Shown here piece after piece: positions 45,493-54,646 of a stretch of 64,000 nt of DNA. The notes below the pieces were generated by a model. It did not search any database. It was not told the origin of the DNA and saw only the letters and a list, made by a program, of their open reading frames with translations. This stretch comes from CAINVV01 sp037137375 (GTDB taxonomy: Bacteria; Bacteroidota; Bacteroidia; Bacteroidales; Prolixibacteraceae), in the NCBI GenBank assembly GCA_037137375.1, contig JBAXKJ010000008.1:102312-166311 (forward strand). The letters are read 5' to 3'. Within the stretch, counting starts at the first letter, position 1. Every line of letters starts with the position of its first letter. The position numbers and the translations under genes were made by a program.

Positions 45493-47979
45493 TCAGTAAT
45501 TCACTTCGAGGTGCTTCAGGACAAATCTTATTTCTGCATAACTATATTTATCCCCCAATTTTGCCTTCAGGTCGCTAATTTGTCTGAAATTATTAAGCTC
45601 GAAACACTCCTCAATCGCTTTTACCTTCTTCTTTTCTACCAGACGGTCTATTGGAATTTCCCTGGAAGCTACATAATAAAGCAAGTGGCTCTCAATAGTT
45701 GAAACGGCCATCTGCCTGTTGCGGGCAATCTCAGGTACAGTGAGTCCGTTTTTAAAAAGTTCGTACGATAGTTGTCTCGAATCCATCCCAGCCCTTGAGG
45801 CTTCTTTTTCTGCTTCCGCCGGAACCTCCATCCCTTGTCTGGTCCGGTAATCCAAAACCATCTCCAGGATTTCGCGTCCAAACTGCTTCATTCGCACGCC
45901 CCCCATACCTTTTACTTCCTTTAGCTCTTTCCCGGTTACGGGAAGGGTTTGGACGATTTCCAGCAAGGTCTTCTGCGCCAGGATTCGGGCTACCTCAACC
46001 TGCATCAATTCCGCTTTTTCTGCTCGCCATTTTTTTAGCTGGGTATAGAAATCCGGATTGGAAGAGATGGCAGCCCCGCCCTCTGATTTCTTCCTTCCAC
46101 GAACAGTTTCCTCGACTTCAATGATCGCTTTTGACCGGGTTTCCAGGTAAGTCTTAACATTAAATCCGGAAGAACAATTTTCGAGACAGATTTTCTTGAC
46201 CCTGATTTCTTTGCGGAGCTTATCGGTCGCTTCTCCGATACTCTTGCGAACAGCCTTATTGTCACTCTCAAAAATTGCTTCGCTCAAGGGCTTTTCAAGA
46301 AGTTGCTCCAACTTTTCTGAATAAAACGCTGTGGCTTTGATGATCCGATCCTGCAGTTGCTGGTTTTCTTCGGGGTTTGGAGTAAGGGGAAGCAATTGCC
46401 TGATCTGATTTTCGAAGCGGACTGCAACCTCAATCATTTCAGTCTGGACGGGGTTGATCATGCCTTTTAGAGCAAAGCTCAAATTACCAAGCAGCTGAGT
46501 GGAATGCTCCTCCCACAATTTCAGAACGTATTGAATCTGTCTGATAACCGGTCTGTAATCGAACATTTCGCCAACCAATTGCTGAAAATATTCCTTCCGG
46601 GAAAGTGCCAGATCTTCAGGCCCTGGTTGGTTTTGCACTACTTCTTCACTGAATTGTCCGACAGTATAATCATTCTTTACGCTGTGCATGGCGATAGGAG
46701 AACTGAGTACGAGTCCTTCGAATGTCTTGCAACGGCTAAGGGCCACATAAACCTGGCCATGAGCAAAGGAAGATCGGGCATCGATGATGGCCTTTTCGAA
46801 TGTAAGTCCCTGGCTTTTGTGAATGGTGATAGCCCAGGCGAGTTTTAAAGGGAACTGACTGTAGGTACCGATGACCTCTTCCTCGATCTCCTGGGTCACT
46901 TCATTCAGGGCATACTTCATATTATGCCAGGCAGCCCTTTCAACATTAATCACAAATTTGTCTCCGGGACAGGTTACTTCGATCGACTCCTCTTCCAGAT
47001 CGGTTATCTTTCCGATTTTCCCATTAAAAAATTGCTTTTCGGGCGAAGGATCGTTCTTCACGAACATCACCTGGGCCCCGACTTTCAGTTCCAGTAAAGG
47101 GTCGGTTGGATAGGAATATTCGGGAAAATCTCCATTTATCTCAGCGTTAAATTTGGTGACAGGCATATTCAACTGACTCAGCTTAGTAGTGTTGATCTGT
47201 TGTGACTGAACATTATGCGTGGTCAGTGATATATAACCCTCCTTGTCATCCGGGTTGAAACCTGGTTGATAGCGCTGATTCAATAAGGCAAGTGTTGATG
47301 AGTCTATCTGGTTGTTGCGCACTTTATTTAACAGATCAATGAACTGCCGGTCACTCTGGCGAAAAATATGCTGCAGCTCTATGCTGGTAAAGCTGGATCT
47401 TTTCAGGGCCCGGCTGCTAAAGAAAAATGCTGTGTCGTAATAGTTCTTCAATATTTCCCATTCGTCTTCTTTCACAATGGGTGCCAGTTGCTGCATGTCA
47501 CCGATCATCAATAACTGCACACCGCCAAAGGGCTTATAACGGGTGCGATACCTTCGTAGAACATCATCAATGGCATCCAGCATATCGGCCCGGACCATGC
47601 TGATTTCATCGATAACCAGCAAATCGAGGCTCCGGATGATATTGATTTTTTCCTTACTGAAGCGCTTGATGCCGTACGCTCCTTCCTGTGTATTCAGGGC
47701 AGGAAAGGGTTTATCGGGGTCGTGCGGTATTTGCGGACCGAAGGAAAGCTGAAAAAAGGAGTGGATTGTTACGCCTCCTGCATTGATGGCTGCCACTCCC
47801 GTTGGTGCGACAACAACCATCCTTTTAGGTGACTGTATTTTAAGATTCTTTAGAAAAGTGGTCTTTCCCGTCCCGGCTTTCCCGGTAAGGAAAAGATTCT
47901 GTCCCGTAAATTGAACGAAATCGAATGCCAGTTCTAATTGGGGATTGCTGAGATAGGTTTGTTGATCTGAATTATTCAT
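45493..47979 (-). CDS. Pif1-like DNA helicase with C-terminal helicase-associated HTH
   Basis: This 828-residue protein starts with a superfamily 1 helicase core. Walker A is NLFLTGKAGTGKTTFLK, followed by VVVAPTGVAAINAGGVTIHSFF, Walker B LLVIDEISMVRADMLD, and QLLMIGDMQQLAPIV. The C-terminal motif VI region is AITIHKSQGLTFEKAIID...YVALSRC. After a helical linker comes an HRDC-like segment (about residues 630-720). A helix-turn-helix segment then reads LSYELFKNGLTVPEIARNRQMAVSTIESHLLYYV, the type found in RecQ-associated HTH_40. It probably resolves DNA structures at stalled forks. It stands alone with a -7 box upstream. Confidence 0.9.
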   Translation of the reverse strand: MNNSDQQTYLSNPQLELAFDFVQFTGQNLFLTGKAGTGKTTFLKNLKIQSPKRMVVVAPTGVAAINAGGVTIHSFFQLSFGPQIPHDPDKPFPALNTQEGAYGIKRFSKEKINIIRSLDLLVIDEISMVRADMLDAIDDVLRRYRTRYKPFGGVQLLMIGDMQQLAPIVKEDEWEILKNYYDTAFFFSSRALKRSSFTSIELQHIFRQSDRQFIDLLNKVRNNQIDSSTLALLNQRYQPGFNPDDKEGYISLTTHNVQSQQINTTKLSQLNMPVTKFNAEINGDFPEYSYPTDPLLELKVGAQVMFVKNDPSPEKQFFNGKIGKITDLEEESIEVTCPGDKFVINVERAAWHNMKYALNEVTQEIEEEVIGTYSQFPLKLAWAITIHKSQGLTFEKAIIDARSSFAHGQVYVALSRCKTFEGLVLSSPIAMHSVKNDYTVGQFSEEVVQNQPGPEDLALSRKEYFQQLVGEMFDYRPVIRQIQYVLKLWEEHSTQLLGNLSFALKGMINPVQTEMIEVAVRFENQIRQLLPLTPNPEENQQLQDRIIKATAFYSEKLEQLLEKPLSEAIFESDNKAVRKSIGEATDKLRKEIRVKKICLENCSSGFNVKTYLETRSKAIIEVEETVRGRKKSEGGAAISSNPDFYTQLKKWRAEKAELMQVEVARILAQKTLLEIVQTLPVTGKELKEVKGMGGVRMKQFGREILEMVLDYRTRQGMEVPAEAEKEASRAGMDSRQLSYELFKNGLTVPEIARNRQMAVSTIESHLLYYVASREIPIDRLVEKKKVKAIEECFELNNFRQISDLKAKLGDKYSYAEIRFVLKHLEVNY

Positions 47980-47993
47980 GTAAGCGCTTTACA

Positions 47994-48001
47994 CAAATAT
48001 A
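47994..48001 (-). promoter_or_regulatory. -7 promoter element TATATTTG of the Pif1-like helicase gene
   Basis: On the minus strand TATATTTG lies 14 bases before the ATG at 47979. No good -33 box is seen at 19 bases. Confidence 0.5.
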
Positions 48002-48137
48002 ACGGATTTCGACCAAAACTAGTAACGAAGTCCCGCCGTCAAGCTCTGCAACGCTCCTTCTCCCCCTCATACATATAAATCGAACCAACTTTTTAATGGG
48101 AATAGTTGAGCGTATACCATCAACTTCAAAGAATCGC

Positions 48138-48848
48138 TTAGTTTTTTACACAGCGAACTGCATATCCAAATTGTTTTTCGGAAGTGGATTTCACTAACAT
48201 ACTCGAAGTGTAGGAAAGAACTAAGTACCAAGCGTTAGCGGATGTGCTTTCAGTAGAAGACCACCAATCACCACTGCCATTCATGTAGTAATATAGACCA
48301 TCGTTAAATCGATAACCACCTGGAATAGCAGTAAAACCGGTTGAGTTGGTGGCATCTGGATTTGGAGATGGCCAATGGCTTGTTCCGGTTTCCTTTAACT
48401 TTGCGGATGCCGTATTTGCATCACCCAAATAGGTCATGAATGTAATCAAATCTGCATTACTTGGAACTCGCCAACCAGTTGGGCAAAGCTTACCAGTATT
48501 AGCAGTGTACCAATTATAAAGTGCACCATAAGTATTTTTATTTTTCGCCGCATCATTATCGTACCAACAATATCCCGGACCTTTAAGATTACTCCAGGCA
48601 TATCCATCTGTAACTAATGGGATGGTTGTGCCATCATTGAATTTTGTTGTTTTTAAGTTTTCCGTCATCCAAACCTGGGTTCCAATTGTGACAGTCTTAT
48701 AGCTATTACCTTCGGTGTCGGTTATCGGACTACTTTGATTGCCCGCAGTTGTATCTGTATTATCAGACTCCTTAATTGGCTCACAACTCATAATAAAAAC
48801 GGAGATAAAGCAAAAGGCGATTAATTCGAAAATGGATTTCTTCTTCAT
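48138..48848 (-). CDS. FISUMP-domain lipoprotein
   Basis: This 236-residue protein has a lipoprotein signal (FISVFIMSCEP, cysteine near residue 22) and then the Fibrobacter succinogenes major paralogous domain. That domain opens with GNSYKTVTIGTQVWMTENLKTTKFNDG, has YGALYNWYTANTGKLCPTGWRVPSNADL, and ends WWSSTES...YAVRCVKN. Such proteins are surface-exposed lipoproteins abundant in Bacteroidota and Fibrobacterota, related to C-type lectin-like folds, with no defined ligand. Upstream lies a small perfect inverted repeat CGTGT-TTG-ACACG at 48898-48910. Confidence 0.92.
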   Translation of the reverse strand: MKKKSIFELIAFCFISVFIMSCEPIKESDNTDTTAGNQSSPITDTEGNSYKTVTIGTQVWMTENLKTTKFNDGTTIPLVTDGYAWSNLKGPGYCWYDNDAAKNKNTYGALYNWYTANTGKLCPTGWRVPSNADLITFMTYLGDANTASAKLKETGTSHWPSPNPDATNSTGFTAIPGGYRFNDGLYYYMNGSGDWWSSTESTSANAWYLVLSYTSSMLVKSTSEKQFGYAVRCVKN

Positions 48849-48898
48849 AGGTATAAATGTATATAATTGAATATTAATGCATAACAGAAATAATTATC

Positions 48899-49144
48899 GT
48901 GTTTGACACGGATTATCATGTCAAAACAGTGATTGATCAAACGACTATTTATTCAACGGAGAAAAAGATGGTGAAGAAATTGGAGCTCATTCAAGACTGC
49001 GAGCCAAAACTAATTTCATTTTTTGTTTTACCCAATAGCCCATTGGGGCTATTTATTTATCTGGATTGGGGAAGATCACGGCTAAACGAAAGACAATTCT
49101 TGATAAACCGTTTAAAATTTGAATTAAAAATAGAAGAAAAATAG
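48899..49144 (+). CDS. Hypothetical 81-residue protein, doubtful
   Basis: An open frame from GTG 48899 to 49144 encodes a charged, non-membrane 81-residue protein with no family I recognise. An 8-base stem (AATAGCCC at 49034-49041 with GGGCTATT at 49046-49053) lies inside it. It ends 10 bases from the stop of the convergent antitoxin-like gene. It may be spurious. Confidence 0.25.
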   Translation: MFDTDYHVKTVIDQTTIYSTEKKMVKKLELIQDCEPKLISFFVLPNSPLGLFIYLDWGRSRLNERQFLINRLKFELKIEEK

Positions 49145-49154
49145 CGTGCAATAT

Positions 49155-49343
49155 TCATTTAAACAGTTCGCTGATGGGCTTTTCCTTTCCTTCTTTCACT
49201 TCCCTAATGGCGGTCTCGATGTCTTTGTAAACCTTGGATTTCTGAATTTCTACAGATCCATCCTTTTCAAGTTCATTAATAAGACGGACCAGGTTTCTAC
49301 CCTTGCTTTTGCGGGTGTTTATTTTTAGTGTAATCGTTTCCAT
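49155..49343 (-). CDS. Small antitoxin-like protein (orphan)
   Basis: This 62-residue protein (METITLKINTRKSKGRNLVRLI, then KVYKDIETAIREVKEGKEKPISELFK) has the form of Bacteroidota antitoxins. These have a short N-terminal strand and basic helix like a ribbon-helix-helix element, followed by an acidic or amphipathic tail that would bind a RelE/ParE-type toxin. Downstream on the same strand only a 33-codon frame overlaps its stop (ATGA), too short for a toxin and without a recognisable toxin motif. It may be an orphan or the remnant of a toxin-antitoxin pair. Confidence 0.6.
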   Translation of the reverse strand: METITLKINTRKSKGRNLVRLINELEKDGSVEIQKSKVYKDIETAIREVKEGKEKPISELFK

Positions 49344-49516
49344 GATTCAAGATTTTTTACAAAGATATAAATTGAAAATAATGAATAACTCAAATAAGGA
49401 ATTATATCAACTGGAAGACAGAGAGTCTGAGATAAATGTTCAACTTAACATAGACTCATGAATTTACTTTTCAGGTTAAAGTATCCGAACTTTATGGTTG
49501 ACTCAATTGAGAATAG

Positions 49517-49524
49517 TATCTTTG
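49517..49524 (+). promoter_or_regulatory. -7 promoter element TATCTTTG of the type III R-M operon
   Basis: TATCTTTG matches TAnnTTTG and lies 30 bases before the mod start at 49555. A TTG lies at 49498-49500, 16 bases upstream, a shorter spacing than usual. Confidence 0.5.
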
Positions 49525-49554
49525 AAATCATTCGTGTTTAATCTAATCTGAATA

Positions 49555-51186
49555 ATGCCAACCTTAAACTGGATCGGGAAAGACAAAGTTATCAACCACC
49601 ATATTGATGTTCCATTTAAAGTATTGGAACACACTTACGGATTTGACAACGGCGCCCAAACCACAGCCGAAACTAACAGCGGTAACAAAATAATTCATGG
49701 CGATAACCTGGAAGCTTTAAAGGCTCTTTTGCCTGAATATGAAGGCCGGATCAAATGCATCTATATCGACCCTCCCTACAACACCGGCAATGAAAGCTGG
49801 GTATATAACGACAATGTAAATGATCCGAAAATTAGAAAATGGCTGGGACAGGTAGTGGGGAAAGAGGCAGAAGACTTGACAAGGCATGATAAATGGCTGT
49901 GCATGATGTATCCCAGGCTGAAACTACTTCATAAATTGTTGGCTGACGATGGTGCTATTTTTATTTCTATCGATGATAATGAACAAGCAAACCTAAAATT
50001 GATATGTGACGAGATTTTTGGGAAAAATAAATTTGTATGCCAATTTGTTTGGAAGTCACGACAAAATAAAGATAATAGGAATGTTAACAGAGTGTCTAAT
50101 GATCATGAATATGTCATATGTTATGGGACTGCATTAAGTGGCTTAGCAAGAGATTATAATAAATATTCTAATCCTGATAATGACCCAAGGGGCCCATGGC
50201 AGAGTGCGAATATGGTTGGATTGCTAGATGAAAAACAAAGACCCAATTTGCATTATGATCTAATTGATCCAGGGACTACCATAAACTATGGAAAACCCAA
50301 GATGGGTTGGCGGTATGATAGAAATTCAATGCAAAGATTAATCATTGAATCCCGAATTATTTGGCCAAAATCATCCAGTGGACGTCCAAGAAAAAAACAG
50401 TTTCTCGATGAGTTAAAAGATGGAGTTACTGGCTATTCATCAATAATTGGAGCCAATTATTTCACCCGAGATGGAACAAATACCATACAGAAAATTTTTA
50501 ATTTGCGAATTTTTGAATTTTCAAAACCAGCTGAATTAATTGAGGATTTAATTTGTCAAATAGCTGATTCAAACGATATAATTCTTGATTCTTTCTCGGG
50601 ATCAGGCACCACTGCCCACGCCGTTCTCAACCTCAACAAACAAGATGGAGGCAACCGTAAATTTATCCTCATCGAAATGGAAGACTATGCCGAAACCATC
50701 ACGGCCGAGCGCGTCAAGAGGGTAATCAAGGGCTATGGCTCGGCTGGCTCACCAACCGCTGAAGGTACCGGTGGAAGTTTCGATTACTACGAATTGGGGC
50801 AACCCCTTTTTCAGGAAGACGGGAACCTGAATGAAAGCGTTGGTGTGGAGAAAATCAGGCAATACATCTATTATAGCGAAACCAGGCAGTCGTTGTCTGG
50901 ATTAGAATTTACAGAAATAAAGAATGAACAGAACGAAGGAAGCACTAAGATAATTACTAACAAATCTGATTCAGACAGCTTCCTTGGCAAATGCAACAAC
51001 ACCGCTTTCTATTTCAATTACCAACCCAACGAAATTACCACCCTCGACCATGCTTTTCTGGCAACCATGAAAACCAAGGCTGAGCAATATGTGATTTATG
51101 CCGACAATTGCTTGCTTACCAAAGAATTTACAACCAGGCACCATATTATTTTCAAGAAGATTCCAAGGGATATAACAAGATTCTAA
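49555..51186 (+). CDS. mod: Type III restriction-modification DNA methyltransferase (Mod)
   Basis: This 543-residue N6-adenine methyltransferase has the beta-class order: motif IV in CIYIDPPYNTGNESW near residue 73 comes before the SAM-binding motif I, LDSFSGSGTTAHAVLNL near 350. The stretch between them, with atypical A+T-rich codons (about 50000-50590), holds the variable target-recognition domain and looks different from its flanks, as expected when specificities are exchanged. GDNLEALKALLPEYEG near the start is typical of type III Mod. It is the first gene of mod-(Bro-N)-res. Confidence 0.93.
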   Translation: MPTLNWIGKDKVINHHIDVPFKVLEHTYGFDNGAQTTAETNSGNKIIHGDNLEALKALLPEYEGRIKCIYIDPPYNTGNESWVYNDNVNDPKIRKWLGQVVGKEAEDLTRHDKWLCMMYPRLKLLHKLLADDGAIFISIDDNEQANLKLICDEIFGKNKFVCQFVWKSRQNKDNRNVNRVSNDHEYVICYGTALSGLARDYNKYSNPDNDPRGPWQSANMVGLLDEKQRPNLHYDLIDPGTTINYGKPKMGWRYDRNSMQRLIIESRIIWPKSSSGRPRKKQFLDELKDGVTGYSSIIGANYFTRDGTNTIQKIFNLRIFEFSKPAELIEDLICQIADSNDIILDSFSGSGTTAHAVLNLNKQDGGNRKFILIEMEDYAETITAERVKRVIKGYGSAGSPTAEGTGGSFDYYELGQPLFQEDGNLNESVGVEKIRQYIYYSETRQSLSGLEFTEIKNEQNEGSTKIITNKSDSDSFLGKCNNTAFYFNYQPNEITTLDHAFLATMKTKAEQYVIYADNCLLTKEFTTRHHIIFKKIPRDITRF

Positions 51187-51189
51187 GCA

Positions 51190-52023
51190 ATGTCACAAGA
51201 GAATAAAATACAACTGTTTCAGGACAAAAAGGTGAGAACCCATTGGGATGCAGAACATGAGCAATGGTATTTCTCGGTAGTTGATATTGTGGCGATCCTG
51301 ACAGATAGCCCTAATCCCAACAATTATTGGAAAGTACTGAAGCATAGACTAAAAAAAGAGGGAAACGAGTCGGTTACAAATTGTAACCAACTGAAAATGC
51401 AATCTACCGACGGCAAATTTTATAAAACCGATGTTCTTGATACTGAGCAATTGTTCCGCTTAATTCAAAGCATTCCATCGAACAAGGCCGAGCCATTTAA
51501 AATGTGGTTAGCACAGGTTGGGCGTGAACGTATCGATGAAATTGAAGATCCCGAATTGGGCATCGACCGACTAATGGAAACCTATCTGCGTAAAGGTTAT
51601 AGCAAAGAGTGGATCAATCAACGTTTAAAAAGCATCGAAATTCGCAAGGAGTTAACCGATGAATGGGAAGACCGCGGCGTAAAAAAAGGTCAGGAATTCG
51701 CCATCCTAACCGACGAAATTACCAAAGCCTGGAGCGGATTGACTACCAAGCAGTATAAAAATTTGAAAGATCTGAAAAAGGAAAATCTTCGCGACAATAT
51801 GACAAATCTTGAGTTGGTACTCAACATGCTTGCCGAAGCTTCTACCACTGAAATTTCGAAAGACAAACAACCCAAAACCTTCACCGAAAATAAAATTGTT
51901 GCCCAAAAGGGCGGAAACGTTGCAAAAGCAGCCCGGGTACAACTGGAAAATACAACCGGGAAGAAGGTGGTTACGAAACTGAATGCCAAAGGAATTGACA
52001 AAAACAAGCAACTGGGCAATTAA
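51190..52023 (+). CDS. Bro-N domain protein inserted in the type III R-M operon
   Basis: This 277-residue protein has an N-terminal Bro-N/antirepressor-like domain: THWDAEHEQWYFSVVDIVAILTDSPNPNNYWKVLKHRLKKEG, KFYKTDVLDTEQLFRLIQSIPS, and AEPFKMWLAQVGRERIDEIEDPELGIDR. The middle is related to DinD-like proteins (MNQRLKSIEIRKELTDEWEDRGV region), and the tail is lysine-rich. Bro-N domains bind DNA and are common in phage and virus proteins. It starts 3 bases after the mod stop and ends 2 bases before the res start, so it belongs to the operon and may regulate it or sense DNA damage. Confidence 0.85.
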   Translation: MSQENKIQLFQDKKVRTHWDAEHEQWYFSVVDIVAILTDSPNPNNYWKVLKHRLKKEGNESVTNCNQLKMQSTDGKFYKTDVLDTEQLFRLIQSIPSNKAEPFKMWLAQVGRERIDEIEDPELGIDRLMETYLRKGYSKEWINQRLKSIEIRKELTDEWEDRGVKKGQEFAILTDEITKAWSGLTTKQYKNLKDLKKENLRDNMTNLELVLNMLAEASTTEISKDKQPKTFTENKIVAQKGGNVAKAARVQLENTTGKKVVTKLNAKGIDKNKQLGN

Positions 52024-52025
52024 CC

Positions 52026-54641
52026 ATGGAACTTAAACCTTACCAACAGCAGGTAATCAACGACTTATCTTCCTTCCTGGATCAAGTGCAGGAAACTAAG
52101 GAGGTGAAAGAAGCCTTTTATAATTTTTGGGTCAACCACCCAAGAACACCGTTGTTCCCCTTTTCAGGAACTGCCATCGAACCCTACAAAAATAATGTGC
52201 CCAGGGTACCCCATATCTGTGTGAAAGTCCCAACGGCAGGAGGTAAAACATTTATCGCCTGCAATGCTATTAAAACCATCTTTGATGCTTTCGAATACGA
52301 CAGACACAAAGCTGTTGTTTGGCTGGTGCCTTCTATCACCATTCTAGACCAAACCATCAAGAACCTGAAAGACACTTCCCATCCGTATCGCCAAAAAATC
52401 AATTCGCACTTTGGCAACAAAGTCGAAGTTTTCGACAAATCTGCCTTGCTACAAGGAAGCGGTTTCAATGCCACTTCCGTGAAGGAACAATTGAATATTT
52501 TTGTGCTCAGCTTTGATAGTATCCGCACTGCCAACAAAGAGGGACGAAAGGTATTTGAACAGAACGGTTCATTGCAATCTTTTGAAACACTTTTGGGCAC
52601 AGAAGAAGAAATCTCTTTGATGAAGGTGATGAAATACCTGAATCCATTGGTGATAGTTGATGAAAGTCACAATGCAGAAACTAACCTGAGTGTGGACATG
52701 CTGAAGGAATTTAATCCTTGCTTTATCCTTGATCTTACTGCAACGCCAAGGAACAACAGCAACATTATCAGCTTCATTGATGCCATGGAATTGAAACGGG
52801 AAAACATGGTGAAGCTGCCAGTTATTGTCTACAATCACCAGGATAAAACAGAGGTCATCAATTCAAGTCTGCAACTGCAAAAACGGCTGGAGTTACAAGC
52901 GATCGATGAAGAAAAGAATGGCGGCAAATACATCCGTCCTATTGTTCTGTTCCAGGCACAACCGAAAAACGGCAAGGATTTCCTCAACGAAGAGGAAGAA
53001 AAATCCAATGTTCAGAAATTGAAAGAGAAGCTGATTGAGCTGAAGATCCCGGAAAGCCAAATAAAAATCAAGACCGCTTGCATCAACGAAATCAAAGGGA
53101 TTGACCTGATGGGCAAAGATTGCGAAGTGCGTTTCATCATTACCATCAACGCCTTGAAAGAGGGGTGGGATTGTCCATTTGCATACATTCTGGCTTCATT
53201 AGCAGACAAGAGTTCGCCTGTTGATGTTGAACAAATCCTCGGTAGGGTATTGCGACAACCTTATGTCATGAAACACAATTTCCCTTTGTTAAATCTGTGT
53301 TATGTGTTAACCGCCTCTTCGAAGTTTCTGGAAACTTTGGATAACATAGTGAAAGGGCTGAACAAAGCCGGTTTCAGTGACAAAGATTATAAACTGACTG
53401 ATAATTTTATCGCCGAACAAACCAGAAAACAAGATCCATTAGTACAACTCACCTTTTTCAGCGACTCCAAAAAAGAAAACGAAGATATTACTGCTGATAT
53501 TGATACTTCCAGGATATCCGTTCCCTCGACAGAAGTATTACCAAGTGAATCAATAGCTGAAATTGAAAAAACTGCAATTGAACAGACCGAAGCTTTTGAA
53601 CAAATTGTTTCCGAATTAAATGCGACCAATACATCAGCATTGCCTAACGAAATACAACAACTTGTGAAAACCTACGCCATCAAAGAAATCTTCAAAGAGC
53701 AGGCAAAACAGATCAATTTACCACAATTCTATTTGAAAGTTCCTGTCAGTGACTTGTTTGGAGGAAAAGAAGAGGAATTGCCATTAGAAAAGGAGAACCT
53801 ATTGGACGGTTTTGCCCTTAGCAAAGAAGATACCAACATTGCTTTTGACAACATCACTTCCGAACTTTACAAAGTAGATCTGGACGAAACAAAAAAGGAA
53901 CACACTCCTACTTTTGTAAGGCTTGACGGCGCCGTCAAGGAAAGCGTGATGACGTATATTCTTAATCCGGAAAGGAAGAATAGCCGGATAAAGAATTTCA
54001 CGAAAAGGATCATGGACATCATCGGGAATATGTACCCAATTCCGGATAAGGAAATTGAAAAATACATCAACCGTATATTAGAAGATTTTAAAGACGAACA
54101 GTTCAATGATTTTGCCAACAACGAATACACCTATACCGACAAGATCAAGCAAAAAATAAGATCACTTTCTGACCGCTTCGCAGAGAAGAAATTCAGAGAT
54201 TTTCTGGATACAGACAAAGTATTTATCAAGCCATCTTTTCTGTTACCCCAAATCATATCCCCCGGTGAAACATCCAAAAATATCACCAAATCCCTATATG
54301 AGAAGGAAGGCAGTATGAACGGTTTCGAAGAACGGGTGATCAATGAGATTGGTAACATGAACAATATCTCTTTTTGGACCAGAAACATTGAAAGAAGAGG
54401 GTTTCGGATCAACGGGTTTATCAACCATTACCCCGACTTCATCATTCACACAAAAAGTGGTAAGACTATTTTACTGGAAACCAAGGGCGACCATCTTGAT
54501 GCCGAACCCAAAATAAGACTTGGGGCACATTGGGCAGGTAAAGCGGGCAATAACTACCGGTATTTTATGGTTTACGAAAGGAGAACAGTGGATGGCGCTT
54601 ACAAATTGGAAGACTTTTTGAAAATTATAAATGATATCTAA
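52026..54641 (+). CDS. res: Type III restriction endonuclease (Res) subunit
   Basis: This 871-residue protein has a superfamily 2 helicase core: Walker A KVPTAGGKTFIACNAI, DEAD-type box VIVDESHNAE, LDLTATPRNNSN, and motif VI VEQILGRVLRQPY. A PD-(D/E)xK nuclease domain ends the protein, YPDFIIHTKSGKTILLETKGDH. It cuts unmethylated DNA with Mod after ATP-driven translocation or switching. Size fits Res. It is convergent with the following minus-strand gene, 5 bases apart. Confidence 0.94.
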   Translation: MELKPYQQQVINDLSSFLDQVQETKEVKEAFYNFWVNHPRTPLFPFSGTAIEPYKNNVPRVPHICVKVPTAGGKTFIACNAIKTIFDAFEYDRHKAVVWLVPSITILDQTIKNLKDTSHPYRQKINSHFGNKVEVFDKSALLQGSGFNATSVKEQLNIFVLSFDSIRTANKEGRKVFEQNGSLQSFETLLGTEEEISLMKVMKYLNPLVIVDESHNAETNLSVDMLKEFNPCFILDLTATPRNNSNIISFIDAMELKRENMVKLPVIVYNHQDKTEVINSSLQLQKRLELQAIDEEKNGGKYIRPIVLFQAQPKNGKDFLNEEEEKSNVQKLKEKLIELKIPESQIKIKTACINEIKGIDLMGKDCEVRFIITINALKEGWDCPFAYILASLADKSSPVDVEQILGRVLRQPYVMKHNFPLLNLCYVLTASSKFLETLDNIVKGLNKAGFSDKDYKLTDNFIAEQTRKQDPLVQLTFFSDSKKENEDITADIDTSRISVPSTEVLPSESIAEIEKTAIEQTEAFEQIVSELNATNTSALPNEIQQLVKTYAIKEIFKEQAKQINLPQFYLKVPVSDLFGGKEEELPLEKENLLDGFALSKEDTNIAFDNITSELYKVDLDETKKEHTPTFVRLDGAVKESVMTYILNPERKNSRIKNFTKRIMDIIGNMYPIPDKEIEKYINRILEDFKDEQFNDFANNEYTYTDKIKQKIRSLSDRFAEKKFRDFLDTDKVFIKPSFLLPQIISPGETSKNITKSLYEKEGSMNGFEERVINEIGNMNNISFWTRNIERRGFRINGFINHYPDFIIHTKSGKTILLETKGDHLDAEPKIRLGAHWAGKAGNNYRYFMVYERRTVDGAYKLEDFLKIINDI

Positions 54642-54646
54642 AATTC

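Noticed and set aside
49034..49053. Hairpin AATAGCCC-ATTG-GGGCTATT as a terminator
   Set aside because: The flanks lack a proper T-run on the minus strand, and on the plus strand no gene ends before it.
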